From NCBI RefSeq assembly GCF_011067745.1, contig NZ_JAAMPJ010000020.1:62001-126000 (forward strand): a stretch of DNA of 64,000 bases. The letters are read 5' to 3'. Under the pieces are notes generated by a model. It was not told where the DNA came from. It was given only the letters and a program-made list of their open reading frames with translations, and did no database searches. Of the stretch, positions 7,272 to 15,802 are shown in pieces. This DNA is from Lentzea alba (GTDB lineage: Bacteria > Actinomycetota > Actinomycetes > Mycobacteriales > Pseudonocardiaceae). Every line of letters starts with the position of its first letter. The first letter of the stretch is position 1. The translations under genes and the position numbers were made by a program.

Positions 7272-8912
7272 CTACGGGTTCGGCGTCCGGAGCGATCGCA
7301 GGTGGCCCGCCTGGGCGAGCACGCCGTCGAGCGCCCCCAGGAACGCGGGGAAGCTGCGCCGGAAATCGGTCGCGTTCCCGTACCAGTAGAGGTCCTGCTG
7401 ACCGAACGTCGCGAGCCAGCGCTCGGTCTCGCCGAGCACCACGGCGTACGGCAGCGAACGGGAGAACACGAGCTCGCGGTCGCCCTCGGGGACGTCGTCC
7501 GGCGTCACGCCGTGGAGATACCCGCGCAGACCGCGCACGTGCTCCAGCAACTCGCTGCCGCGCTTGGTGCGGGCGGGCATCGACCGCGCGCCGAACGTGA
7601 GCGCGACACCACCGACCGCGACGGCGAGCCCGAACAGCGCGTTGCCGATCGTCAGCGCCAGCACGACCGTGGCGACCACGCCCAGCACCGCGATCACGAT
7701 GCCCACCCACCAGAACAGGCTGCGCTCGGCGTCCGGGCGGCGCACGAACCAGCGCTTCTCCACGACGTCGGCGTACAGCTCGTCGCGGACCCGCGCGAGA
7801 TCGATCCCCCGGCCACGCAGCTCGGACACGGTCACCGCGTCCACGCCGTCGGGCAGCAGTGCCGTGTAGACGGCCTTCTCGTAGCCGGACAACGAGGCAT
7901 CGGCCGGGTTGCGGCGCACGATCTGCCAGTCGTGGCCCTCGGTCTCGGCGATCCAGACGTAGTTGCGGACCGCGAGGTCGATCACCGTGGCCGTCACGTC
8001 GACGACGTCCACGTGCTCGTCGACGACGGTGCCGACCTGGCCGGGCAGCACGCCGTCGGGCGACGCGAACGCGACCCGGCCGCTCTGGTCGCGCACCAGC
8101 ACGGAGACCGCGCCGACCTCGCTCGCGAGCGCCGCGGCGTCCCGGCCGCGCAGGTACCAGAGCAGCGCGACACCGCCCAGCAGCAACACCAGCAGCCCGC
8201 CGAGCGCGATGCCGCTCACCGGCGTCAGCGCGAACGCGGCCGCCAGGCCGGACTCCTCGACCACGACCGCGTTCGGCGGCACGACACCGGCGGACAGTCC
8301 GATCGCGAGGTCGACGCGTTCGCCCGCGGCGAGCTTGATCTCCTGCGCCCGCACGCCTTTGCCGTCCGCGAGGTCCGCGCTGGTGCACGGCTGCGACGAA
8401 CCGACGGGGCCCGCGAGACAGTTCACCGATGTGGGTGAGTCGGGGGCGGAGAACGAGACGGCGACCTTGTCGAGCTCGGTGTCCCAGCCACCGGCGACCT
8501 GCCAGCGGACCTCCAGCGCGTCACCGACGGGGGCGACCGCGCCGACGACGGTGTAGGTCAGCGTGGTCCTGCCGCCCTTGAACACGACGGAGAACTTCTC
8601 ACCGACCGCTTCGACGCTGCCGCTGCCGTCGACCTTGGCGTCGGTGACCTGGTACTGGCGCTCGAGATCGTTGCCGACGGCGAGTCGCAAGGGGACGGTC
8701 CGCTTGACCGTCTTGCCGTCCGGCACGGTCACGGTCTCGGTGACGGTGAGCTTGGCGTCGCGCTCCAGCTTCATCCGGACCTCGGTGCTGACAGTGCCGG
8801 GAAGCGGCTGCGCGAGCGCGCCAGCAGCCGTCGTGGACGTCAGCGCGGCCGCGGCGAAGATCGCCACTCCCCAGTTCTTCAACACGGCTGCGGACAATAG
8901 CGGAGTCCTCAT
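7272..8912 (-). CDS. DUF2207 predicted membrane protein
   Basis: 546 aa from the ATG at 8910-8912, chosen because a signal/anchor helix follows at once (NWGVAIFAAAALTSTTAAGALA); a longer upstream reading would cover the divergent gene's start. The extracytoplasmic part (residues about 35-235) is a beta-rich DUF2207-type domain with a TVPDGKTVKRTVPL stretch. A membrane helix (IALGGLLVLLLGGVALLWYL) near residue 240 leads to a cytoplasmic region ending with two more helices (LFWWVGIVIAVLGVVATVVLAL and FGLAVAVGGVALTFGA) and a C-terminal ELLEHVRGLRGYLHGV segment typical of the family. Biochemical role unknown. Divergent from the zinc peptidase array. Confidence 0.85.
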   Translation of the reverse strand: MRTPLLSAAVLKNWGVAIFAAAALTSTTAAGALAQPLPGTVSTEVRMKLERDAKLTVTETVTVPDGKTVKRTVPLRLAVGNDLERQYQVTDAKVDGSGSVEAVGEKFSVVFKGGRTTLTYTVVGAVAPVGDALEVRWQVAGGWDTELDKVAVSFSAPDSPTSVNCLAGPVGSSQPCTSADLADGKGVRAQEIKLAAGERVDLAIGLSAGVVPPNAVVVEESGLAAAFALTPVSGIALGGLLVLLLGGVALLWYLRGRDAAALASEVGAVSVLVRDQSGRVAFASPDGVLPGQVGTVVDEHVDVVDVTATVIDLAVRNYVWIAETEGHDWQIVRRNPADASLSGYEKAVYTALLPDGVDAVTVSELRGRGIDLARVRDELYADVVEKRWFVRRPDAERSLFWWVGIVIAVLGVVATVVLALTIGNALFGLAVAVGGVALTFGARSMPARTKRGSELLEHVRGLRGYLHGVTPDDVPEGDRELVFSRSLPYAVVLGETERWLATFGQQDLYWYGNATDFRRSFPAFLGALDGVLAQAGHLRSLRTPNP

Positions 8913-8918
8913 ATGCTC
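8910..8918 (+). promoter_or_regulatory. CATATGCTC box upstream of peptidase 1
   Basis: The same nonamer occurs at 10285-10293 before the second peptidase gene at nearly the same distance from the ATG (about 40-50 nt). It resembles a -10 hexamer (CATATG) kept through duplication and here overlaps the start codon of the divergent DUF2207 gene. Confidence 0.35.
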
Positions 8919-8960
8919 CGGCGGACTTTCGTACAGACGCCATCTGGGGGATCTTCGGCG

Positions 8961-10205
8961 ATGACGCAACCACCGCATCCGGGCTGGCCACCGCCACGCC
9001 CGGTCGGCCCACCGCCCGTGCCCGCACCACCTCCGTACGGGCCGCCGATGCCTCCCCGCCCAGTTCAGGGACCTCCACCCGGCCAGCGTCCGCCGATGGT
9101 GCCCCCGCCGCAGATGCGCCCGCCGCTGCCGCCACCCCGCTACGCACCGCTGCCGCCGCCGCGTCCGGTGATGCCGCCGCCCCAACCGACTTGGGGTTAC
9201 CAGCCACAGCCCGGTTTCGCGCCGTACCCGGTGCTGCCGCCGCGCCGGAAGAGCAGCAACGGCCCGATTCTGGCGCTAGTGCTGGGTGGCGTGGTGATCA
9301 TCGGGTTAGGTGCCGTCGGTGTGTTCGCGGCGACGTTCAACAACAAGGTGAAGGACACGGGCTACTCGAACTACACGACGTACAGCCCGACCGGCACCTA
9401 CACAACTACGACGACAACGACCACCACGACGACGTCCACGCGCACGTCGTCGACCCGGACGTCGAGCACGCAGCCGACCCCGGTGGGCCCGAAGGCCGTC
9501 TACAAGCTCGCCGACCACCCGATCTTCAGCACCGGCGTCGGCGCGAACGACTTCGGCGCGTGCCCGTTGCCGAAGATGGAGTACAACCCGGCGGGCGAGG
9601 AGCGGTTCCTCTCGGCCGCGCTGCCGTGCATCGAGAAGGCGTGGCAGCCGGCGTTGAAGGCGGCGAACCTGCCGTACCAGCCGGTCGAACTGCAGGTGTT
9701 CACCGGCACCACGCAGACGCCGTGCGGTTCGCGCCAGGCCAACTCGACCGCGATGTTCTGCCGGGGAGTCATCTACTGGCCCGGTAACTTCTACTCGAAC
9801 GAGGGCGGCTCGACGGTCCGTCACCCCGGCGTGTACCTCGGCCAGCTCAGCCACGAGTACGGCCACCACGTCCAGTGGCTGACCGGCCTGATGCGCGCCG
9901 CGGACCAGGCCCAGTACGACGTCGGCGGCTTCGACACGCCCAAGGGTCTCGAGCTCAACCGCAGGCTGGAGCTGCAGGCCACCTGCATCGGCGGCATGAC
10001 GCTGGCGCCGTTCTCGCACAAGAACGTCGTGCCGATGGATGTCGTGAACACCGGTCTGTCGGACGCGGGCCAGCGCGGCGACTACGACCGCAGGCCGGAC
10101 CACGGCAGCGCGCCGAACAACGAGCGCTGGGTGATGCACGGCCACAAGCAGAACGACATCAAGGCCTGCAACACCTGGGCGGCAAGCGCCGGCGACGTCT
10201 CGTGA
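8961..10205 (+). CDS. Membrane-anchored neutral zinc metallopeptidase, copy 1
   Basis: 414 aa; ATG at 8961 behind a GGGGGA site, supported by the identical MTQPP start of copy 2. Layout: cytoplasmic Pro-rich tail (residues 1-105, many PPP runs), one membrane helix (GPILALVLGGVVIIGLGAVGVFAAT), a Thr/Ser linker of about 35 residues including a run of 11 Thr, then a YpfJ-like peptidase domain. Catalytic signature HEYGHH (zinc His pair and Glu), with the third ligand expected in the downstream LELQATC helix. Paired Cys (ACPL..LPCIEKAW, TPCG, FCRG) suggest disulfides, fitting an extracellular active site. First of three tandem paralogues; target unknown. Confidence 0.88.
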   Translation: MTQPPHPGWPPPRPVGPPPVPAPPPYGPPMPPRPVQGPPPGQRPPMVPPPQMRPPLPPPRYAPLPPPRPVMPPPQPTWGYQPQPGFAPYPVLPPRRKSSNGPILALVLGGVVIIGLGAVGVFAATFNNKVKDTGYSNYTTYSPTGTYTTTTTTTTTTTSTRTSSTRTSSTQPTPVGPKAVYKLADHPIFSTGVGANDFGACPLPKMEYNPAGEERFLSAALPCIEKAWQPALKAANLPYQPVELQVFTGTTQTPCGSRQANSTAMFCRGVIYWPGNFYSNEGGSTVRHPGVYLGQLSHEYGHHVQWLTGLMRAADQAQYDVGGFDTPKGLELNRRLELQATCIGGMTLAPFSHKNVVPMDVVNTGLSDAGQRGDYDRRPDHGSAPNNERWVMHGHKQNDIKACNTWAASAGDVS

Positions 10206-10284
10206 ACCGATCCCCATGCCCGCGCGTCTCAAGAACGCGGACGGGACGCATTAGCCCGGTCGGGGGACACGTGATCTCGCTCCG

Positions 10285-10293
10285 CATATGCTC
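10285..10293 (+). promoter_or_regulatory. CATATGCTC box upstream of peptidase 2
   Basis: Second copy of the nonamer at 8910-8918. It is followed by CGTACCC and, 30 nt on, by the GGGGGGACC ribosome site of the second peptidase, so this gene probably has its own promoter in the 127-nt gap after copy 1. Confidence 0.35.
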
Positions 10294-10332
10294 GTACCCG
10301 ACCCAGGCTCACCAATGGGGGGACCTCAGGCG

Positions 10333-11592
10333 ATGACGCAACCACCGCCGCCGGGCAATTGGCCGCCACCACGCCCGGTAGGCCCGCCGCCCATGCCCGC
10401 ACCGCTCGGGCAGCGTCCGGCACCAGGCTCACCGCCCCCTCCCCACGGCATGCCCCAGGGCCCACCGCCGACCTACGGCCCACCGCCCGGCCAGTACCAG
10501 CAGTACGGCCCGCCACCTCCGGGCCCGGTCATGCCGCCACCGCAACCGACGTGGGGCGCCCCACCCGGCGGCGGCTACCAGCCCGGTTACGGCCCGTACC
10601 CGCCGATGCAGCCGCGCAAGAAGAGCAACGGCCCCATCCTGGCGCTGGTCCTGGGCGGCGTCGTGGTCCTCGGTCTGGGCGCGGTCGGCGTCTTCGCGGC
10701 CACCTTGAACAACAAGGTGAACGACACGGGCTACTCGAACTACACGCCCCAAAGCCCCACGTTCACCGCGCCCACCACCACGGACGAGCCGACCACGACG
10801 ACAACAGCCGGCCCGCCGTCGCGCCCGCCGTCGTCCAAGTCCCCCTCCACCGGCCAGACCCAGGCAGGCGGGAAGGCCGTCTACGCGCTGGCGGACCACC
10901 CGTTCCTGAAGGCGAACTTCGGCGCGAACACGATCGCGGCCTGCCCGCTCCCCGCCATGGACTACTCCCCGGCAGGCCAGGACGCCTTCCTGCGAGCGGC
11001 ACTCCCGTGCATCGAGAGCATGTGGAAGCCCGCCCTGCAGGCCGCGAACCTCCCGTACCAGCCCGTTGAGCTGCACGTCATCACCGAAACCGCCCAATAC
11101 CCGTGCGGCACCGTCCGCCCGGACCAGACCGCGCGCTACTGCCAGGGCGGCATCTACTGGACGGCGAACGCCTACGCCGCCGAACGCAACCCGAACAACC
11201 CGAACCACCCCGGCAAGTACCTGGGCCAGCTGGCCCACGAGTACGGCCACCACATCCAGTGGCTCACCGGAATGCTGAAAGCCTCGGACCGCGCGCAGTA
11301 CGACGCGGGAGGGTGGGATACTCCGAAGGGCCTCGACCTGAACCGCCGGATGGAGCTACAGGCAACCTGCTTCGGCGGGATGTCACTAGCCCCGTTGTCG
11401 CACGGAGCGATCCCCATCGACGTCATCAGGGTCGCCCTGTCCGACGCAGGCAACCGAGGCGACTACGACATCTACCCGACCAAGGACCACGGCTCACCGC
11501 AGAACAACGCGAACTGGGTGAACCAGGGCTACAAGACGAACCAGGCATCGGCCTGCAACACCTGGGCAGCCGACGCCGGCACCGTCTCCTAG
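10333..11592 (+). CDS. Membrane-anchored neutral zinc metallopeptidase, copy 2
   Basis: 419 aa, ATG after GGGGGGACC. Same architecture as copy 1: Pro-rich cytoplasmic tail (residues 1-100), membrane helix GPILALVLGGVVVLGLGAVGVF, Thr/Pro/Ser linker, then the peptidase domain with HEYGHH, the LQATC helix and matching Cys positions (ACPL, LPCIESMW, YPCG, YCQG). The membrane helix and catalytic domain are almost identical to copy 1, while the linker is rewritten (less Thr, more Pro/Ser), as expected after a recent duplication with drift in the unstructured parts. The third copy follows 12 nt downstream, so the pair is probably one transcript. Confidence 0.88.
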   Translation: MTQPPPPGNWPPPRPVGPPPMPAPLGQRPAPGSPPPPHGMPQGPPPTYGPPPGQYQQYGPPPPGPVMPPPQPTWGAPPGGGYQPGYGPYPPMQPRKKSNGPILALVLGGVVVLGLGAVGVFAATLNNKVNDTGYSNYTPQSPTFTAPTTTDEPTTTTTAGPPSRPPSSKSPSTGQTQAGGKAVYALADHPFLKANFGANTIAACPLPAMDYSPAGQDAFLRAALPCIESMWKPALQAANLPYQPVELHVITETAQYPCGTVRPDQTARYCQGGIYWTANAYAAERNPNNPNHPGKYLGQLAHEYGHHIQWLTGMLKASDRAQYDAGGWDTPKGLDLNRRMELQATCFGGMSLAPLSHGAIPIDVIRVALSDAGNRGDYDIYPTKDHGSPQNNANWVNQGYKTNQASACNTWAADAGTVS

Positions 11593-11604
11593 AAAGGGGC
11601 GAAC

Positions 11605-12498
11605 GTGACCCAACCAGCCAAGAACAACCCGGTGCTGCTAGCGGGAGTGTTCGTGCTGGTGGTCGCGTTCGTCCTCGGAATCGGTCAACTGAGCCGCCCC
11701 AGACTGGTGACCGGCCACCCCTTGGCAGGCTCCCGCCCGGCCACGCCCCCGTCAACGGAGCCGACCACCCCGATCCGCCCCCGAGCCGTCTACCGCCTGG
11801 CAGACCACCCGTTCCTGGTAAAGCCGGCCTCCCTGGCCCAGAACACCTGCGCCCTACCGCCCTTCGGCGTCTCCGACCAACAACTGGCCGCCTACTACGC
11901 GGCAGGCGTCGACTGCCTGGACGCAGCCTGGGGCCCCCTCCTCACGGCAACGAACCTGCCCTTCGAAAAGCCGTCGCTGGACGCCTCCCCAGAACTGAAA
12001 GACGGCCCGTGCGGCGCCGCCCCGGAAAGCGACCACGCCGTCGCCTACTACTGCGGCCGCAACAGAACCATCTACATGCCCACCGCCCGCCTGCGCGACA
12101 ACGGCGGCGGCGACGCCCCAGCAACCCACCTGGCCACCCTCTCCCACGAGTACGGCCACCACGTACAAGCCCTGACCGGCCTGCTGCGCGCCGCCGACCT
12201 GAAAATCACCGACGCAGGCGAAAAGACCCCAGCGGGCCTGGAAATGTCGCGCCGAATCGAACTCCAGGCAAACTGCTTCGCGGGCATGTTCCTGGCCAGC
12301 GCAGCAGGCAGAGGCTCGGTCCCCACCAGCCTGGCCCGCCAAGCGCAGGACGACTTCCAGTACGCCATCGAGGAAGAGCCAGAAAACAACGCGCACGGCT
12401 CAGCCACCAACCAAGCGCAATGGGCAACAGCAGGCTTCAAGGCAAACTCGACAACAGCCTGCAATACCTTCTCGGCAACCCCTCAACAAGTCGCATAG
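11605..12498 (+). CDS. Membrane-anchored neutral zinc metallopeptidase, copy 3 (short form)
   Basis: 297 aa, GTG start with GAAAGGGG seven nt upstream. It opens MTQPAKNNPVLLAGVFVLVV, so the Pro-rich cytoplasmic tail is gone and the membrane helix begins almost at once. A short Pro/Thr linker leads to the same domain: AVYRLADHPF, HEYGHH, a LELQANCFAG third-ligand helix and the C-terminal AWATAGFKANSTTACNTF-like end with the paired Cys. It is the most divergent copy. The A/C-rich synonymous codon choice (many CCA, GCA, AAC) differs from copies 1 and 2 and continues into the gene-free stretch downstream. Confidence 0.85.
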   Translation: MTQPAKNNPVLLAGVFVLVVAFVLGIGQLSRPRLVTGHPLAGSRPATPPSTEPTTPIRPRAVYRLADHPFLVKPASLAQNTCALPPFGVSDQQLAAYYAAGVDCLDAAWGPLLTATNLPFEKPSLDASPELKDGPCGAAPESDHAVAYYCGRNRTIYMPTARLRDNGGGDAPATHLATLSHEYGHHVQALTGLLRAADLKITDAGEKTPAGLEMSRRIELQANCFAGMFLASAAGRGSVPTSLARQAQDDFQYAIEEEPENNAHGSATNQAQWATAGFKANSTTACNTFSATPQQVA

Positions 12499-12793
12499 CC
12501 AACGGCGAAGGCGAAGCCGGGCCGAAAAACCCCCGCACTACGCAAGCCCACCAACGCAACCAAACTACGCAACGCGCAGCCGCCAAAAGCAACGGGCGTG
12601 CCATCAACCCGCGTGCGGCGCTGGCCGGTCTTTGATCGGTTGTCGGGGGGTCTGGGGCAGGGCCCCGGCAAAGTCGTTTCTGCTGGCGGGGCGCCTGCAA
12701 GTACTGAGCCTTTTCCATCCTGTTTCAGCTGGTCCTGCTGTCGGAACGTGAGTGTCGGGCTGGTTGCGCTCTCATGGTGTTGGTGAGGGAAGT

Positions 12794-12847
12794 TGGTAGT
12801 AGCTGGCGTGATCAGCAAACGCTTGCGTCGGCGGTTTTCTACTACCA
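12794..12847. repeat. Inverted repeat TGGTAGTAG / CTACTACCA
   Basis: Perfect 9-bp arms at 12794-12802 and 12839-12847 with 36 nt between, in the gene-free stretch. Function unknown. Confidence 0.5.
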
Positions 12848-12947
12848 TCTCGTCATCTGCTGGTGACGGAACATCGCGGACCAGCACGAACAAGTTGGAA
12901 AAGGCTCACCACCAACCCTTGATCAAATCGCCGCTAACTACACCCAA

Positions 12948-12971
12948 CATGTTCGGCGACTACCGAACATG
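12948..12971. repeat. Inverted repeat CATGTTCGG / CCGAACATG
   Basis: Perfect 9-bp arms with a 6-nt loop (CGACTA). The half-sites are in the opposite order to a LexA box (which has CGAAC first and GTTCG last), so it is better read as a stem-loop or element end than an SOS box. Confidence 0.6.
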
Positions 12972-13181
12972 GCTGAGCCGGGATCGGCAAGACCAGTTGG
13001 TGGTAGCAAAGTGCTTGTTGATGTTGGGGTGGTGGTACTTGCAGACGCCATCGGCAGCCAGGCGGATGGCCTGACGGGACTTTGCCGGGCCCTTGGGGTC
13101 TGGGGGACGGAGTCCACCCAGGTGGAAGCACGCAACAGGAACCCGCCAACGCAACCTGACCCACTACGCAACCGGGGAACC

Positions 13182-14441
13182 CTACGAAACCGGCGCCTCA
13201 GGCAACACAACCCGAAAAACCGCTCCACCCTCAGAAGGCTCACAAGTCAGTTCCCCACCGTGAGCCCGAACGACCCCCCGAGCAATGGCGAGCCCCAACC
13301 CAGACCCCCCAGACCGCCGATCCCGAGCATCATCCAGCCGAACCAACCGATCAAAGATCCGCTCCCGCTCGGACTCAGGCACCCCAGGCCCGTCGTCAGA
13401 CACGGTGAACCCGGTCAGATCCACCCGAATCCGCACACGACCACCCGGCCCAGTCGCCTGCCGAGCGTTGTCCACAAGATTCGCCAGCACCTGCGCAAGC
13501 CGTTGCCCGTCGCCAAGAACGGTCACCGAAACCCCATCGGCAGCGATGTCGAAGTCCGGCGCCACGAACCGAGTCCGGGCCACCTCAGCCTCAGCCAGCC
13601 CGAGCAAGTCCACCGACTCCCGCTGCATCTCATACCCGGCGTCCAACTGAGCGAGCGCCAACAGGTCGTCCACCAACCGCCCAGCCCGCCGAGCCTCCCG
13701 CACCAGCAGGAACGACATCTGATCCCGATCAGGCGAGTCAACAGGAGCCTGCACCAAAGCCTCGGCCACCGCCTGCACCCCAGTGATCGGCGTCCGCAAC
13801 TCGTGCGCGGCATCCGCCACAAAACGGCGAGTCCGCTGCTCCGACCCCTCCAACGAGTCCAACATCCCGTCAAAGGCCGCCGCGGTACGCCCCAACTCGG
13901 TATCGGTGCGCGAGGGATTCAACCGCCCACCCCGATGCCCAGCCGCAATCGCCTGAGCCAACGAAGTCATGGCGTCCAACGGCGCCAACGCCCGCCGAAC
14001 CACCCAGATCATCAACACCCCGGTGATCACGATGGCGCCGATCCCCAGCATGATCAGCAGCTTCCGCAACCGCCCCTGGGCCTGCGAAATGGCCTCGGTG
14101 TCCGCGTAGAACGTGAACTTCGCCCCGCGAATCACCTGGTTCTTGCGCTGGAACAACCCCTCGTCAGGCGCCTCCCCGAACCGGGTCCCGTTCGGCAACT
14201 CCACCGTGACGTGCACGTTCCGCTTGGTCAGCTGCCGCACGACCTCCCGCGGCTGCGACCCGCGCAGCATCATCGTGGCCGCGCGCGACTCGGCGTCGCG
14301 CAGCACGAGGTCGACGTCCTTGTTGGACTGCCCCTCGAACGTCCGGTCCACCGCGATCACCAACGCCACCAGCACCAGGAACAGCACCAACAGCACCGAC
14401 ACCGCGACCCGGCGCCTCAGGGACACCGTCTTCAAACTCAT
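13182..14441 (-). CDS. Two-component sensor histidine kinase
   Basis: 419 aa from the ATG at 14439-14441; this start overlaps the response regulator stop (ATGA), the usual coupling. Topology: membrane helix at about residues 11-31, an extracytoplasmic sensor of about 95 residues, second helix (LLIMLGIGAIVITGVLMIWVV), a HAMP linker, H-box FVADAAHELRTPITGV with the phosphorylated His, N-box NLVDNARQAT, and ATP-lid motifs DDGPGVP and GGSGLGLAIARG. Family: EnvZ/PrrB-like. The region upstream of the regulator is shared with the divergent secreted DUF5666 gene, a probable target. Signal unknown. Its synonymous codon choice (many CCA, CCC) resembles the neighbouring atypical stretch towards the 3' end. 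Confidence 0.93.
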   Translation of the reverse strand: MSLKTVSLRRRVAVSVLLVLFLVLVALVIAVDRTFEGQSNKDVDLVLRDAESRAATMMLRGSQPREVVRQLTKRNVHVTVELPNGTRFGEAPDEGLFQRKNQVIRGAKFTFYADTEAISQAQGRLRKLLIMLGIGAIVITGVLMIWVVRRALAPLDAMTSLAQAIAAGHRGGRLNPSRTDTELGRTAAAFDGMLDSLEGSEQRTRRFVADAAHELRTPITGVQAVAEALVQAPVDSPDRDQMSFLLVREARRAGRLVDDLLALAQLDAGYEMQRESVDLLGLAEAEVARTRFVAPDFDIAADGVSVTVLGDGQRLAQVLANLVDNARQATGPGGRVRIRVDLTGFTVSDDGPGVPESERERIFDRLVRLDDARDRRSGGSGLGLAIARGVVRAHGGELTCEPSEGGAVFRVVLPEAPVS

Positions 14442-15106
14442 TCGTCGGCCCGCAGCACGTACCCAAGGCCTCGCACGGTGTGCACGAGCCGTGGTCCGTG
14501 CTCCTCCAACTTGCGTCGCACGGCGGAAATGTGGACCTCGACGAGGTTCGGGTCGTAGTCCTCGTAACCCCACACGGCGGTCAAGATCTGCGTCTTCGAC
14601 ACCACCCGCCCACGCTGAGCCGCCAGGTACACCAGCAGCCGCAGCTCGGTCGCGGTCAGCTCGATCGTCTGATCAGCGCGCATCACCACGCCCGCATCGG
14701 CGTCCACCACCAGGTCACCGACCTGCACCGTCGAGGGCGTCCGGCCGAGGCGTCGCAACACGGCGGACACCCGCGCCACCAGCTCGGCCAGCACGAACGG
14801 CTTGCCCACGTAGTCGTCGGCACCGCCGGACAGCCCGCGCAACCGGTCCGGCACGCCGTCGCGCGCGGTCAGCATGACCACCCCGGCGCCGGACGCACGA
14901 CGGATCACCTCGAGGAGCTGGAAACCGTCGCGGCCGGGCAGCATCACGTCGAGCACGACCAGGTCGGGGCGGAACCGCCCCAGGTCGGCCTCCAGCTGGC
15001 GCCCGTCCAGCCGGTGCTGCACCTCGTACCCGGACTCGCGCAACGCGGACGACACCGCGGCGCCGATCGCCTCGGCGTCCTCGATCACCAACACCCTGGC
15101 GGACAC
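14438..15106 (-). CDS. OmpR/PhoB-family response regulator
   Basis: 222 aa. Receiver domain with the acidic pocket (VIEDAE), phospho-acceptor Asp at residue 53 in VVLDVMLPGRDG, conserved T/S in VMLTARD and the switch Lys in GADDYVGKPF. The C-terminal winged helix (residues about 125-220) has the family hallmarks ELTATELRLLVYLA, VWGYEDYDPNLVEVHISAVRRKLE and VRGLGYVLR. First gene of the kinase operon. A direct repeat TCAGCT-N5-TCAGAT in the divergent upstream region (15149-15165), with 11-bp period, is a plausible binding site. Confidence 0.95.
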   Translation of the reverse strand: MSARVLVIEDAEAIGAAVSSALRESGYEVQHRLDGRQLEADLGRFRPDLVVLDVMLPGRDGFQLLEVIRRASGAGVVMLTARDGVPDRLRGLSGGADDYVGKPFVLAELVARVSAVLRRLGRTPSTVQVGDLVVDADAGVVMRADQTIELTATELRLLVYLAAQRGRVVSKTQILTAVWGYEDYDPNLVEVHISAVRRKLEEHGPRLVHTVRGLGYVLRADE

Positions 15107-15148
15107 CTCACCATTCTGCTGATCATCCGGACTTCGGGCGACTCGCCT

Positions 15149-15165
15149 TCAGCTCACGCTCAGAT
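15149..15165. promoter_or_regulatory. Candidate response-regulator site (11-bp direct repeat)
   Basis: TCAGCT (15149-15154) and TCAGAT (15160-15165), one helical turn apart, lie between the divergent regulator and DUF5666 genes. Tandem hexamers with 11-bp spacing are the usual OmpR/PhoB-family arrangement. Confidence 0.35.
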
Positions 15166-15186
15166 TGCGCGCGCACGCTGTGCCCC

Positions 15187-15759
15187 ATGTCGAAGAAATC
15201 AGCGTGGGCCGGCGCCATCGTCGCGGCCGTCGGGCTCACCGTCGGCGGCATCGCGGTCGCGACAGCGGCCGAAGGCCACGACAGCGCGCCGAACGCGGCG
15301 TTCGCGGAACGTCACCCCGGCGGTCCTGGCAAGCCGGGCCGCCCGGACAAGGCGAAACTGAAGGACAGCACGCTCGTCGTCGGACGCGTGAAGTCGGTCG
15401 AGACCGGCAAGCTCACCATCACCAAGGACGACGGCAGCGACGTGTCGTTGACCACGGACGGCTCCACGAAGCTGCGCGGCGGCGACCTCGCCGGGCTCAA
15501 GGCCGACCAGCGCGTGACCGTGCGGGTGAAGGACGGCAAGGCGCTCAACGTGGCCCTGGCCAAGGCCAACGAGCGCGGCACGATCAAGGACGTCAACGGC
15601 AACAACGCCACGTTGGTGCAGGTGGACGGCCTGCAGACGCCTCTCGACCTGTCGGCCGTGAGCGAGAAGCCGAAGAACGGCGACCTCGTCACCGTGACCG
15701 GGACCGTGTCCGACGGCAAGACCATCAAGGTCGAGCAGCTGCGCCAGCTGCCGAAATAA
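15187..15759 (+). CDS. Secreted DUF5666-type protein
   Basis: 190 aa. The N-terminus is a signal peptide (KKSAWAGAIVAAVGLTVGGIAVATAAEG, cleavage likely after ATA or AEG). The mature part is hydrophilic with two repeated small beta modules: STLVVGRVKSVETGKLTITKDDGSDVSLTTDGST and ANERGTIKDVNGNNATLVQVDG, ending DLVTVTGTVSDGKTIKVEQLRQL, the OB-like pattern of DUF5666. It is divergent from the two-component operon, a common pairing in actinobacteria where the secreted protein is an output of the system. Molecular function unknown. Confidence 0.75.
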   Translation: MSKKSAWAGAIVAAVGLTVGGIAVATAAEGHDSAPNAAFAERHPGGPGKPGRPDKAKLKDSTLVVGRVKSVETGKLTITKDDGSDVSLTTDGSTKLRGGDLAGLKADQRVTVRVKDGKALNVALAKANERGTIKDVNGNNATLVQVDGLQTPLDLSAVSEKPKNGDLVTVTGTVSDGKTIKVEQLRQLPK

Positions 15760-15802
15760 ACCTGGGCTCCACGCGGACCGCCGCGTCTGCGAACATCGCA
15801 GT

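Larger units (their letters stand above)
12499..13181. other. 683-nt gene-free region of atypical composition
   Basis: No reading frame here has actinobacterial codon bias, and the base composition is visibly less GC-rich than the flanks. It holds several inverted repeats (12794-12847, 12948-12971) and recurring GTTGGTRGTAG words on the plus strand (12792-12802, 12996-13006), with the complementary CACCACCAAC at 12908-12917. No terminal repeats, transposase fragment or tRNA shape is recognisable. It may be a decayed mobile element or a REP-like element cluster. Confidence 0.6.

Noticed and set aside
9400..9475. Microsatellite or CRISPR-like repeat suggested by the ACN-rich run
   Set aside because: It is the in-frame Thr/Ser linker of zinc peptidase copy 1, with no spacer structure.
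12948..12971. LexA/SOS box suggested by GTTCG and CGAAC words
   Set aside because: The half-sites are in the reverse order to the actinobacterial SOS box; the same holds for the repeat at 23907-23930.
12793..13164. Short open frames on both strands in the gene-free stretch (e.g. 12793-13074 plus, 12934-13164 minus)
   Set aside because: No ribosome sites, no GC third-position bias and no recognisable domain; several overlap inverted repeats.
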